A stretch of 34,338 nt of DNA, taken from the NCBI GenBank assembly GCA_035540935.1, contig DATLFS010000045.1, positions 1 to 34,338 on the forward strand. Reading direction: 5' to 3'. This document shows positions 25,262 to 32,227 of this stretch, one piece after another (positions within the stretch are counted from its first letter, which is position 1; the number at the start of each line of letters is the position of its first letter). The notes under the pieces are model-generated. The model did no database searches. It was not told the origin of the DNA and saw only the letters and a program-made list of their open reading frames with translations. The translations under genes were made by a program, and so were the position numbers. This DNA is from DATLFS01 sp035540935 (GTDB taxonomy: Bacteria; Actinomycetota; CADDZG01; WHSQ01).

Positions 25262-26131
25262 ATGGGACGTGACGCGGCATCGTGGAGGTTCAAGCAGGAC
25301 GACGAGATCGTCCCCGGCAGGTACGCGAAGCGCTTGCTGGGCGGCGGCACCCGGTACGAGGCGTACCTCGCCTGGGACGACGAGCTGTACTCCCTCGTCG
25401 TGGCCAAGCTCCTGCGGCCGTCGCACGTAGACAAGGACTACGCGCGGGAGGGTCTGGCGGCGGAGGCCGAGATGCTGCAGCGTCTGTCGCATCCGAGCCT
25501 GCTTCGCTCCTTCGACGCGGTCGTCGACGGTGAGCGACCGCATCTCATCCTCGAGTTCCTCGAAGGCCCGCGCCTGTCCACCCTGCTGCGGAAGCACGGC
25601 CCACTTTCGATCGAGCAGCTCGTTCCGCTGGGCGTCCAGGTTTGCTCCGCGATCCACTACATGGCGCGCCGCGGCGTCGTCCACCTCGACGTGAAGCCGA
25701 AGAACATCATCATGGGCGCGCCGCCGCGACTCATCGACCTCAGCGTTGCCCGCGACGCCGCCGCGGCGGCCCGTCTGACGACGCAGATCGGGACGGACGC
25801 GTACATGGCGCCGGAGCAGTGCGAGCCGGAGCGCGGAGGGATAGGTCCGGCATCGGACGTCTGGGGGATAGGCGTCACCTTGTTCGAGGCGGCGTGCGGC
25901 TACAGACCCTTCCCCTCGCCTGAGGAGGACGGCGATCCTTATCCCCAACTGCGGTTCGAGCCGCTCCCGCTGCCCGACGGCCTTCCCCACCCGCTCGTCG
26001 AGGTGATCGAGGCGTGCCTCCAACCCGAACCCGCCGCCCGCCCGACCGCGGCCGAGGTCGCGCAGGGGCTGGAGCCCGTGCTCGCGGCCCTGCCGACGCG
26101 GCCGCGTCTCGGCCGGTTCAAGCCGCGCTGA
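25262..26131 (+). CDS. Soluble Hanks-type Ser/Thr protein kinase
   Basis: This is a kinase domain of 289 residues with no transmembrane or sensor part, unlike PknB. The Gly-rich loop is LGGGTRYEAY (26-35), the ATP lysine K49 (VVAKLL) and the catalytic loop HLDVKPKN (141-148), with HLD in place of HRD. The Mg motif is DLS (159-161) in place of DFG and the activation segment ends MAPEQ (182-186). All catalytic residues (K49, D143, N148, D159) remain, so activity is expected. AGAAAGGA before ATG 25262 decides the start over a GTG at 25214 inside the hairpin region. Target unknown. Its stop codon abuts that of the convergent EF-G2-like gene in the palindrome TGATCA. Confidence 0.9.
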   Translation: MGRDAASWRFKQDDEIVPGRYAKRLLGGGTRYEAYLAWDDELYSLVVAKLLRPSHVDKDYAREGLAAEAEMLQRLSHPSLLRSFDAVVDGERPHLILEFLEGPRLSTLLRKHGPLSIEQLVPLGVQVCSAIHYMARRGVVHLDVKPKNIIMGAPPRLIDLSVARDAAAAARLTTQIGTDAYMAPEQCEPERGGIGPASDVWGIGVTLFEAACGYRPFPSPEEDGDPYPQLRFEPLPLPDGLPHPLVEVIEACLQPEPAARPTAAEVAQGLEPVLAALPTRPRLGRFKPR

Positions 26132-28204
26132 TCAATGTGCGGCGGCCTCGGCTTCTTTCCGCGCCGCGATGATCTTCTGGGCGAGGTCGCCGGGCACCTC
26201 CTGGTAGTGGGAGAAGCTCCACGAGAAGGCTCCCTTGCCTCCGGTCATCGAGCGCAGGTCGGTCGCGTAGTGAACGACCTCGGCGAAGGGGACCTTGGCC
26301 CGAACGATCTGGCGCCCCGGCCCTGCCGGTTCGATGCCTTCGGGGATGCCGCGCCGCTTCTGGAGGTCTCCCATGATGTCGCCGGTGAAGCCCTCCGGGA
26401 TCATCACCTCGAGGTTCCAGATCGGCTCGAGGACGGAGACGCCCGCCTTCTCGACGGCGTCCTTGAGGGCGAGCTGACCGGCGATCTGGAAGGCCATGTC
26501 GGATGAGTCGACGGTGTGGTACTTGCCGTCGTAGAGCTCGACCTTGATGTCGATCATGGGATAGCCCGTCCCGCCGCCGCGCTCCATCGACGCACGGACT
26601 CCCTTCTCCACGCTCGGGATGAACTGGTTGGGAACGGCGCCGCCGAAGATCTTGTCGGCGAAGACGAACCCTGCGCCTCGGTCGAGGGGTTCCACCCTCA
26701 CGTTGCAGATCCCGTACTGCCCGTGCCCGCCGGACTGCTTCACGTGCCGGCCGAGCGCCTCGACCTTCTTCTTGATCGTCGTGCGGTAGGGGACGATGAA
26801 CGGGACCTCCTCGACCTCGACCGAGAACTTCTCCTTCAGCCGGTGGAGGACCACGTCCAAGTGCGCGTCGCCCATCCCCCACAGGATCGTCTGGTGGGTC
26901 TCGTCGTTGCGATCGAGCTTGAGCGCGGGGTCTTCTTCGATGAGCTTGTTCAAGCCGATCATCAGCTTGTCCTCGTCACCCTTCGTCTTCGGCTGGATCG
27001 CCTTCGGAAGGAGAGGCTCCGGCGGCTCGATCGGCGGGAGCACGATCGGATCGGATCGGTCCGCCAGTGTGTCGCCGGTGGTGGTGTGGGTGAGCTTCGC
27101 CACCGCACCGATGTCGCCGGCGACGATCTCGCTCATGGGCTCCTGCGTCTTCCCCCGCATCGTAAAGATGCCACCGATGCGCTCGTCGGTCCCCTTCGAT
27201 GCGTTGTGGATGGTGCCGTCACCGCGCAGCGTCCCGGAGTAGACGCGGAAGAAGGACACGCGGCCGACGTAGGGGTCGCTCAGGGTCTTGAAGACGAGGG
27301 CGGACAAGGGGGCATCCGGCTTCGCCTCCCGGGTGCCACCGTTTACGCCCTCGACCGGCGGGCGTTCGAGAGGTGAGGGACCGGCCTTGACGATCACGTC
27401 CATGATGCGGTCGACGCCGATCAGCTTCGTCGCCGCAGCGCAGAGAACGGGGAAGATCTCCGCGTTGTCGACGCCCTCGTGGATGCCGGAGACGATCTCT
27501 TCGCGGCTGATCTCACCGCCCTCGAGATATCGCTCGAGCAGCTCGTCGTCCGTCTCCGCGACCGAGTCGAGCAGATCGGTGCGGACCTCGTCTACCCGCG
27601 CCTGTCGCTCCGAGGGGATCTCCTGCTGCGTCGGGTTGCCGCTCCCGTCGTAGGCGAACGCGGCCACGTCGATGACGGAGATGACGCCGTGGAAGTCGTG
27701 CTCGCGACCGAGCGGAAGGTTGAGCGGAGCGCACCCCTTGCCGAATGTCTCGCGCAGGGAGTCGAGCGTCGTGCGGAACGACGAGTTCTCGCGGTCGAGC
27801 TTGTTGACGACGATCATGCGGGGGAGGGTCAGTTCGTCGGCGATCCGCCATGCCTCCTGGGTCTGGACCTCGATGCCCTCGATGCCGGACACGACGAACA
27901 CGGCGAGGTCGGCGACGCGCATCGCGGCCCGCATCTCCCCGACGAAGTCGGCGTAACCGGGAGCATCGAGGACGTTGATCTTGCAGCCGTCCCACTCCAC
28001 CGGCGCCAGCGCCGTCGAGACCGAGATCTGGCGCCGATGCTCCTCTTCGTCGAAGTCCGTGACGGTGTTGCCCTCGGTAACCTTGCCCATCCGGGTGGTG
28101 GCCCCCGAGCGATGGAGCATCGCCTCGGCCAGCGACGTCTTCCCGGCCCCTCCGTGACCGACCAGGACGATGTTGCGGATGTTCTCGGTCGGATACGTCT
28201 TCAC
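26132..28204 (-). CDS. Elongation factor G-like GTPase (EF-G2 type)
   Basis: This translational GTPase of 690 residues has all five EF-G domains but the divergent signature of the EF-G2 group. G1 is GHGGAGKT (16-23), where EF-G has AHIDAGKT. G3 is DAPGY (80-84), with Tyr replacing the catalytic His of PGH. G4 is NKLD (134-137). Domain IV carries the tip segment SGGHGQYG. The family (for example FusA2 of mycobacteria and EF-G-2 of Thermus) binds ribosomes, but its role is unsettled. A second, standard fusA must exist elsewhere. Start is GTG 28202-28204, with GGGGAGGA six bases before it; the frame is open further but overlaps the divergent pgsA promoter. Confidence 0.92.
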   Translation of the reverse strand: MKTYPTENIRNIVLVGHGGAGKTSLAEAMLHRSGATTRMGKVTEGNTVTDFDEEEHRRQISVSTALAPVEWDGCKINVLDAPGYADFVGEMRAAMRVADLAVFVVSGIEGIEVQTQEAWRIADELTLPRMIVVNKLDRENSSFRTTLDSLRETFGKGCAPLNLPLGREHDFHGVISVIDVAAFAYDGSGNPTQQEIPSERQARVDEVRTDLLDSVAETDDELLERYLEGGEISREEIVSGIHEGVDNAEIFPVLCAAATKLIGVDRIMDVIVKAGPSPLERPPVEGVNGGTREAKPDAPLSALVFKTLSDPYVGRVSFFRVYSGTLRGDGTIHNASKGTDERIGGIFTMRGKTQEPMSEIVAGDIGAVAKLTHTTTGDTLADRSDPIVLPPIEPPEPLLPKAIQPKTKGDEDKLMIGLNKLIEEDPALKLDRNDETHQTILWGMGDAHLDVVLHRLKEKFSVEVEEVPFIVPYRTTIKKKVEALGRHVKQSGGHGQYGICNVRVEPLDRGAGFVFADKIFGGAVPNQFIPSVEKGVRASMERGGGTGYPMIDIKVELYDGKYHTVDSSDMAFQIAGQLALKDAVEKAGVSVLEPIWNLEVMIPEGFTGDIMGDLQKRRGIPEGIEPAGPGRQIVRAKVPFAEVVHYATDLRSMTGGKGAFSWSFSHYQEVPGDLAQKIIAARKEAEAAAH

Positions 28205-28244
28205 GAAGATCCTCCCCCTGTCCCGAGCAGCGAGGCGGTCATCG

Positions 28245-28250
28245 TAGCGT
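28245..28250 (+). promoter_or_regulatory. Candidate -10 element of the pgsA operon
   Basis: TAGCGT (28245-28250) fits TAnnnT and is identical to the box before pncB. It lies in the 82-base divergent region between the EF-G2-like gene and pgsA and would start transcription near 28257, 30 bases before the preferred pgsA start. No good -35 was seen. Confidence 0.35.
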
Positions 28251-28286
28251 CCGGCGACGAGAGACCGTTTGCGAGAACATGAGGTC

Positions 28287-28889
28287 GTGCTCAACGCGAA
28301 GATCCGCCGGCAGTGGGACCGGCTCATGCGCCCGATCGGGGGCGGGCTGTCGCGGATGGGAGTGGCGCCCGACGCCGTGACCGCGTTCGGCGTCGTCCTT
28401 CAGGTCGTCGCGGCGGCGTGGATCGTGGAAGGCCGCCTCGTCGCCGCCGGGCTGATCTCCGCGGCCGCGGCTCTGATGGACGTGCTGGACGGCGCAGTGG
28501 CCCGGGCGAAGGGCGTGGTCACGAAGTTCGGCGCGCTCCTCGATTCGACGACCGACCGGCTCGCCGACGCTCTCGTCTTCATCCCGATCGCATGGTTGTA
28601 CGGCGTGAGTCCGGACATCCCCGAACACGACCGGCCGTGGGTGGCCGCGGTCGCTCTCGTGGCGATGGTGGCTTCGTTCCTGGTGTCGTACGTGAAGGCG
28701 CGCGCGGAGGGCCTCGGCTTCGAGTGCAACGTCGGTTTCGCCGAGCGCGCCGAAAGGATGATCTTGATGATCCTCGCTTTCCTCTTCGACGTGGTCCCGA
28801 TCGCGGTCGTCCTGGTCGCCGCCGCGTCGGCGATCACGTTCGTGCAGAGGATCGTGCACGTGCGGAAGCAGGCGGTGCATGCCGCGTAG
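28287..28889 (+). CDS. pgsA: CDP-alcohol phosphatidyltransferase, phosphatidylinositol-phosphate synthase type
   Basis: The 200-residue membrane enzyme has the full CDP-alcohol motif D65-x2-D68-G69-x2-A72-R73-x8-G82-x3-D86-x3-D90 and about five to six membrane helices. The VKARAEGLGFECNVGFAERAERM stretch and the gene order match actinobacterial PgsA1, which joins CDP-diacylglycerol and inositol 1-phosphate to give phosphatidylinositol phosphate, the base of PIMs. Substrate is thus inferred from context and the ER.ER region. The start is uncertain: GTG 28287 gives the conserved length, with GAGG close upstream; TTG 28269 is the alternative, six codons longer. It overlaps the acyltransferase by 11 bases. 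Confidence 0.9.
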   Translation: MLNAKIRRQWDRLMRPIGGGLSRMGVAPDAVTAFGVVLQVVAAAWIVEGRLVAAGLISAAAALMDVLDGAVARAKGVVTKFGALLDSTTDRLADALVFIPIAWLYGVSPDIPEHDRPWVAAVALVAMVASFLVSYVKARAEGLGFECNVGFAERAERMILMILAFLFDVVPIAVVLVAAASAITFVQRIVHVRKQAVHAA

Positions 28890-29805
28890 GCGCCCGGCCG
28901 GCGAGAGCCGCCGGCTGCAGCTCGTGTACTACGGCTACGTCGCCGGGTCCGCGGTCGCGCGCGCCGTTCCCGAGCGTGTGGCGTACGCCCTCGCCGAGGT
29001 CCTCGGCCGGACGAGTGCCCGCCTGTCGAAGAAGCGGCACCAGGTCCGGAAGAACCTCGCACGGATCACCGGCGAAGACGTCGCCTCCCCCGCGCTCGAC
29101 CGGCTCGTCGTCGAGGCCTATGCCTCTTACGCGCGTTACTGGCTCGAAACGTTCCGTCTCGTAAGGGAGGGCCGTCACTTCTTCCTCGATCGCTTCCGGT
29201 GTCTAGGTGAGAAGCGCCTCGACGAGGTCGCGGCGCGCGGAAAAGGTGTCGTGGTCGCCGTGGGCCACCTGGGCAACTGGGATGCCGGGGGCGCGTGGGT
29301 GGGCGCGCGCGGGATGCGGGTGGTGACGGTCGTCGAGGTGCTGAAGCCGCGGCGGATGTTCGACTTCTTCGCGCGGCATCGTCGCAAGCTCGGCATCGAG
29401 ATCCATCCGGCCCAGCCCGGGGCGATCGAGCACCTTCGTCGGGCGGTGGAGGAAGGAGCGGTCGTCGCGATCCTCGCCGATCGCGATCTGAAAGGCCGCG
29501 GTCCCGAAGTGGAGTTCTTCGGCGAGCGGACGACCTTCCCGGCGGGGCCCGCCTCCGTCGCGCTCCGGACGGGTGTTCCCGTCCTGGTCGCGGGCATCGC
29601 TTCGACGGTGTTCGATGACGGCAGACGCGGATGGATCGCCGAGATCAGCGATCCGATCGAGCTGCCGGCGGAGGACGGCCCCGGTGCCGTTCAGCAGCTG
29701 ACGCAAGAGATCGCGCGTGAGCTGGAGAAGTTCATCGCGCGGTACCCGCAGGAATGGCATGTCTTCCAGCCCGTCTGGCTGGCCGACCGCGGGACACAGC
29801 GTTGA
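28879..29805 (+). CDS. Phosphatidylinositol mannoside acyltransferase (LpxL/HtrB-like)
   Basis: The 308-residue membrane-associated acyltransferase has the catalytic H130-LGNW-D135 (Hx4D) motif in VAVGHLGNWDAGG, a substrate segment LADRDLKGRG (199-208) and FPAGPASVALRTGVPV (220-235), all typical of the LpxL/HtrB superfamily. In actinobacteria the gene between pgsA and pimA encodes the acyltransferase that acylates the mannose of PIM1/PIM2 (Rv2611c), so this role is inferred from both motif and position. It lies in the inner leaflet. The first 30 residues are basic and then hydrophobic, suiting membrane binding. It overlaps pgsA by 11 bases and pimA by four (TTGA). Confidence 0.9.
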   Translation: MPRRRPAGESRRLQLVYYGYVAGSAVARAVPERVAYALAEVLGRTSARLSKKRHQVRKNLARITGEDVASPALDRLVVEAYASYARYWLETFRLVREGRHFFLDRFRCLGEKRLDEVAARGKGVVVAVGHLGNWDAGGAWVGARGMRVVTVVEVLKPRRMFDFFARHRRKLGIEIHPAQPGAIEHLRRAVEEGAVVAILADRDLKGRGPEVEFFGERTTFPAGPASVALRTGVPVLVAGIASTVFDDGRRGWIAEISDPIELPAEDGPGAVQQLTQEIARELEKFIARYPQEWHVFQPVWLADRGTQR

Positions 29806-30911
29806 GGATCGCGCTCGTCTGCCCCTATGCCTGGGATCGGGTGGGGGGCGTGCAGTCGCACATCCGGTCGCTGGCTGTGGTCCTTCGGAGCCGCGGGCAC
29901 GACGTGATCGTGATCGCTCCACGCAGCAGTCGCGAGCCGCTCGACGACGACGGCGTCGTCACCGCGGGGCGAGCCGTCGGAGTTCCCGCGAACGGTTCGA
30001 TCGCGCCCGTCGCCTTCGGTCCGAAGGCCGCGGCGGGCGTGGAGCGGGCGCTGCGAGACTTCGATCCCGAGGTCGTCCATCTCCACGAGCCGCTCGTTCC
30101 GTCTCTGTCTCTGCTCGCGTTGAGTCGAACGGACGCGCCGACCGTCGGTACGTTCCACGCGGCGGCCGACGGCTCGCTCGGGTACCGGGCGGGAAGACCT
30201 GTGTTGCAGAGGGCCGTAGAGCGGCTCGCGGTCCGCACGGTCGTCTCCGATGCCGCGCGAGCACTGGTCCAGGCGTACTTCCCGGGCGAGTACGTGTTGA
30301 CCCCGAACGGGGTCGACTGCGATCGCTTCGCGCGTGCGGAGGCCGAGCCCGACGTTCGGCGTGTGCTGTTCCTGTCGCGCATCGAGCGGCGTAAGGGTCT
30401 GGAGGTCCTGATCCGTGCGTGCGCGCTGATCGACGAGCCGCGGCCGCAGCTCGTCGTGGCGGGGACGGGGCCGGAGGAGGACGCCTGCAGGAACCTGGCG
30501 GCGGCGCTGCGGGTGGACGCACGCTTCATCGGGAGGGTGCCGGAGGACCGGCTGTCCTCGGTGTATGCGAGCGCAGGCGTCTACTGCGCGCCGGCGCTCG
30601 GGGGCGAGTCATTCGGCATCGTCTTGCTCGAGGCTATGGCCGCCGGTTGCGCCGTCGTCTGCTCTGACCTGCCCGGGTTCCGCGCCGTGGCGGGGAGCGC
30701 CGCGCGCCTCGTCCCACCCGGCGATGCCGCGGCGCTGGCAAGGACCCTGACGGACGTCATGACCACTCCCGCTCTGCGGGCGGAGATGCGACGAGACAGC
30801 CGCGCCGCGGCGCGGTCGTACGACTGGAGGCGACTGGTGGGCCGGATCGAGGATCTCTACGAGATGGCGGCCGCCGGCAGCCATCGCGCCGGCCGCGGGG
30901 GAGCGCGATGA
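29802..30911 (+). CDS. pimA: Phosphatidylinositol alpha-mannosyltransferase PimA (GT4)
   Basis: This GT-B retaining glycosyltransferase of 369 residues transfers mannose from GDP-mannose to phosphatidylinositol on the cytoplasmic face. The PimA marks are GGVQSH (15-20, Gly loop), FGP region (72-74), HLHEPLVPSLS (93-103), TFH with H119, TPNGVD (167-172), R194 and K198 in SRIERRKG, and the EX7E motif E269 to E277 in GGESFGIVLLEAM. Start is TTG 29802, overlapping the acyltransferase stop by TTGA; this gives the family opening RIALVCPYAWDRVGG. An ATG further upstream (29754) would overlap the acyltransferase by about 50 bases. It overlaps the next lipoprotein gene by ATGA. Confidence 0.94.
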   Translation: MRIALVCPYAWDRVGGVQSHIRSLAVVLRSRGHDVIVIAPRSSREPLDDDGVVTAGRAVGVPANGSIAPVAFGPKAAAGVERALRDFDPEVVHLHEPLVPSLSLLALSRTDAPTVGTFHAAADGSLGYRAGRPVLQRAVERLAVRTVVSDAARALVQAYFPGEYVLTPNGVDCDRFARAEAEPDVRRVLFLSRIERRKGLEVLIRACALIDEPRPQLVVAGTGPEEDACRNLAAALRVDARFIGRVPEDRLSSVYASAGVYCAPALGGESFGIVLLEAMAAGCAVVCSDLPGFRAVAGSAARLVPPGDAAALARTLTDVMTTPALRAEMRRDSRAAARSYDWRRLVGRIEDLYEMAAAGSHRAGRGGAR

Positions 30912-31342
30912 AGCGCGCTCTGGTCGCTTGCCTCATCGCCGCCGCCGCATGCGGGGGTGACCTCGACCTCGGAGACCGCCGGGACCCGGTCGTCCTGACC
31001 GCCGAGATCGACGTTCGGCGGCTCGACGTGCCGCCGCTCCCGGACTCTTTCTCCGGCACCTGGCGCCTGACCTTGGAGGGCGATCGCTACCTTCTCCACC
31101 AGGAGGGTTTCGGCACGATCAGCGAATCGATGTCGGCCGAAGGCGAGGAGCTGACCATCTCGGCGATGCCGGCGCCGGCCGGCGCCTTCAACTGCTACGG
31201 CGCGGAGGGGCGCATCCTCGACCGCGTCGAGGCGCGTTACGAGATCGAGGCGACCGACGACGGAGTGTCGTTCCGGCCGGTGGAGGAGCCGTGTCCCCTC
31301 CGCCGCGAGCTTCTCGGCCGCTCGTGGCGGCGGAACGCATGA
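30908..31342 (+). CDS. Lipoprotein of unknown function in the pimA operon (144 aa)
   Basis: The 144-residue product has a signal sequence MKRALVACLIAAAAC with the lipobox AAAC (Cys 15), then GG and a charged linker. A compact beta-rich domain follows (about 35-140) with lines such as FSGTWRLTLEGDRYLL and a Cys pair (about 97 and 129) that could form a disulfide outside the cell. The FSGTWRL/GTISES pattern suggests a small beta-barrel of lipocalin-like type, but that is a guess from the hydrophobic pattern. It is tied to pimA and to the following M48-like gene by ATGA overlaps on both sides, so it is surely made with them. A place in lipid or cell envelope handling is plausible. Confidence 0.8.
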   Translation: MKRALVACLIAAAACGGDLDLGDRRDPVVLTAEIDVRRLDVPPLPDSFSGTWRLTLEGDRYLLHQEGFGTISESMSAEGEELTISAMPAPAGAFNCYGAEGRILDRVEARYEIEATDDGVSFRPVEEPCPLRRELLGRSWRRNA

Positions 31343-32043
31343 GCGGCCGGCAAGTCCGATCGCTCGTCGAGGCGGCCGCCGCGTGGAGCCTGCCGGCGGG
31401 CGCGGACCGAACGCCCGTCCTCGTCGTCGCCATGGGCGCGACCGCGCTGCTCGGCGCGACGGCCGCGGCGCTGCTGCTCGGGCCGCTCCCAACCACGCTC
31501 CTCCTGGCGCTCGCGGCCCTCGGGGTTGGGTTCCTTTACGGCACCCAGAGGACGAGGCTGCTGCATCGTCTTGGAGCTGTGCGCGCGGCCGACGCGCGCC
31601 TTCTCAATCTGGTGGAGGGGGTCGCCGGAGCGGTCGGCCGCCGCCCGCCTGACACTTACGTCGCGCCGGAGGTCGCGAACGCGTGGGCGCTGCGGGGGGG
31701 CGATGGAGGGACCGTCGTCGTCGGCGAGGCGTTGCTCGAGCGGCTGGGGCGCACCGAACTCGAAGGCCTTCTGGCCTTGTGCATCGCACGCCTGGAGCAC
31801 CCGGCCGCGCGCGCGGCGCGCCTCGGTGCCCTCGCTCCGCTGACGGCGCGTGCCGCGGCGCCTCTCGTCGGCCCCGAGGTAGACGCGGCGGCCGCGGCCG
31901 TCACCCGCTACCCGCCCGCGGTCGAAGCCGCGCTCGCGGCGACGGCGCCGCCACCCCGCGGGACGGCTGCGTTCGCCGTCGCCGGCGGCGCGCCGTGGGA
32001 CGCCCCGCTGGACGAGAGAAGGGCTCTGCTGACGGATCTCTGA
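31339..32043 (+). CDS. M48 (HtpX-like) peptidase homologue lacking the HExxH motif
   Basis: The 234-residue protein has two N-terminal hydrophobic segments (about 28-50 and 52-68) and a domain laid out like M48 peptidases: LLNLVEGVAGAVGRRPPDTYVAPEV and NAWALRGG (where M48 has PNAFATG), then GTVVVGEALLERLGRTELEGLLA. At the place of the zinc helix HExxH it reads LCIAR (147-151), so both His and the catalytic Glu are gone. EVD (180-182) in the place of the third ligand and TRYPPAVEAAL (189-199) are kept. It is open and in frame, so it is probably a functional non-enzyme rather than a decaying gene. It overlaps the lipoprotein gene by ATGA. The family assignment rests on pattern reading. Confidence 0.75.
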   Translation: MSGRQVRSLVEAAAAWSLPAGADRTPVLVVAMGATALLGATAAALLLGPLPTTLLLALAALGVGFLYGTQRTRLLHRLGAVRAADARLLNLVEGVAGAVGRRPPDTYVAPEVANAWALRGGDGGTVVVGEALLERLGRTELEGLLALCIARLEHPAARAARLGALAPLTARAAAPLVGPEVDAAAAAVTRYPPAVEAALAATAPPPRGTAAFAVAGGAPWDAPLDERRALLTDL

Positions 32044-32051
32044 GGTTTTTT
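32015..32051 (+). terminator. Weak candidate terminator of the pgsA-pimA operon
   Basis: Six T residues (32046-32051) follow the TGA of the M48-like gene by three bases. A five-base stem AGAGA (32015-32019) with TCTCT (32037-32041) and a large loop lies just before. The U-tract is striking in this GC-rich sequence, but the stem is weak and inside the coding end. Confidence 0.3.
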
Positions 32052-32071
32052 CGCGCTCCGCTCCATTGCCG

Positions 32072-32099
32072 TTGGCGCGGCGCGGCTGCGTGATAACGT
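32072..32099 (+). promoter_or_regulatory. Candidate promoter of the DUF3048 pair
   Basis: TTGGCG (32072-32077), a 16-base spacer and TAACGT (32094-32099, fitting TAnnnT) lie upstream of the DUF3048 genes. The message would start near 32106 and carry a leader of about 120 bases. Confidence 0.4.
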
Positions 32100-32102
32100 C
32101 CC

Positions 32103-32121
32103 GCACGGCAAGCGGCCGTGC
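32103..32121 (+). other. Leader hairpin upstream of the DUF3048 pair
   Basis: GCACGGC (32103-32109) and GCCGTGC (32115-32121) form a 7-bp stem with a five-base loop at the predicted 5' end of the transcript. A second GC-rich stem is possible around 32157-32176. The rest of 32044-32227 contains no reading frame I would call a gene and matches no riboswitch I know by eye. Confidence 0.35.
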
Positions 32122-32227
32122 GACTCGACCGGTCATTTGCCCGCCCGGAGAGAGGGCTCCTCCGGGGCCGCGGAGGCTTGCGCCGCCGCCGGCAATCACT
32201 CAACGTCGCGTAGGAGGGTGTCGCCGC

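Noticed and set aside
25740..25750. DLS in place of DFG and HLD in place of HRD as signs of a pseudokinase at 25262-26131
   Set aside because: The catalytic Lys, both Asp residues and the Asn are all retained, and HLD and DLS variants occur in active kinases.
32044..32227. Possible known riboswitch (for example c-di-AMP type) upstream of the DUF3048 genes
   Set aside because: Hairpins are present but I could not find the conserved core of any riboswitch class; left as an open leader finding.
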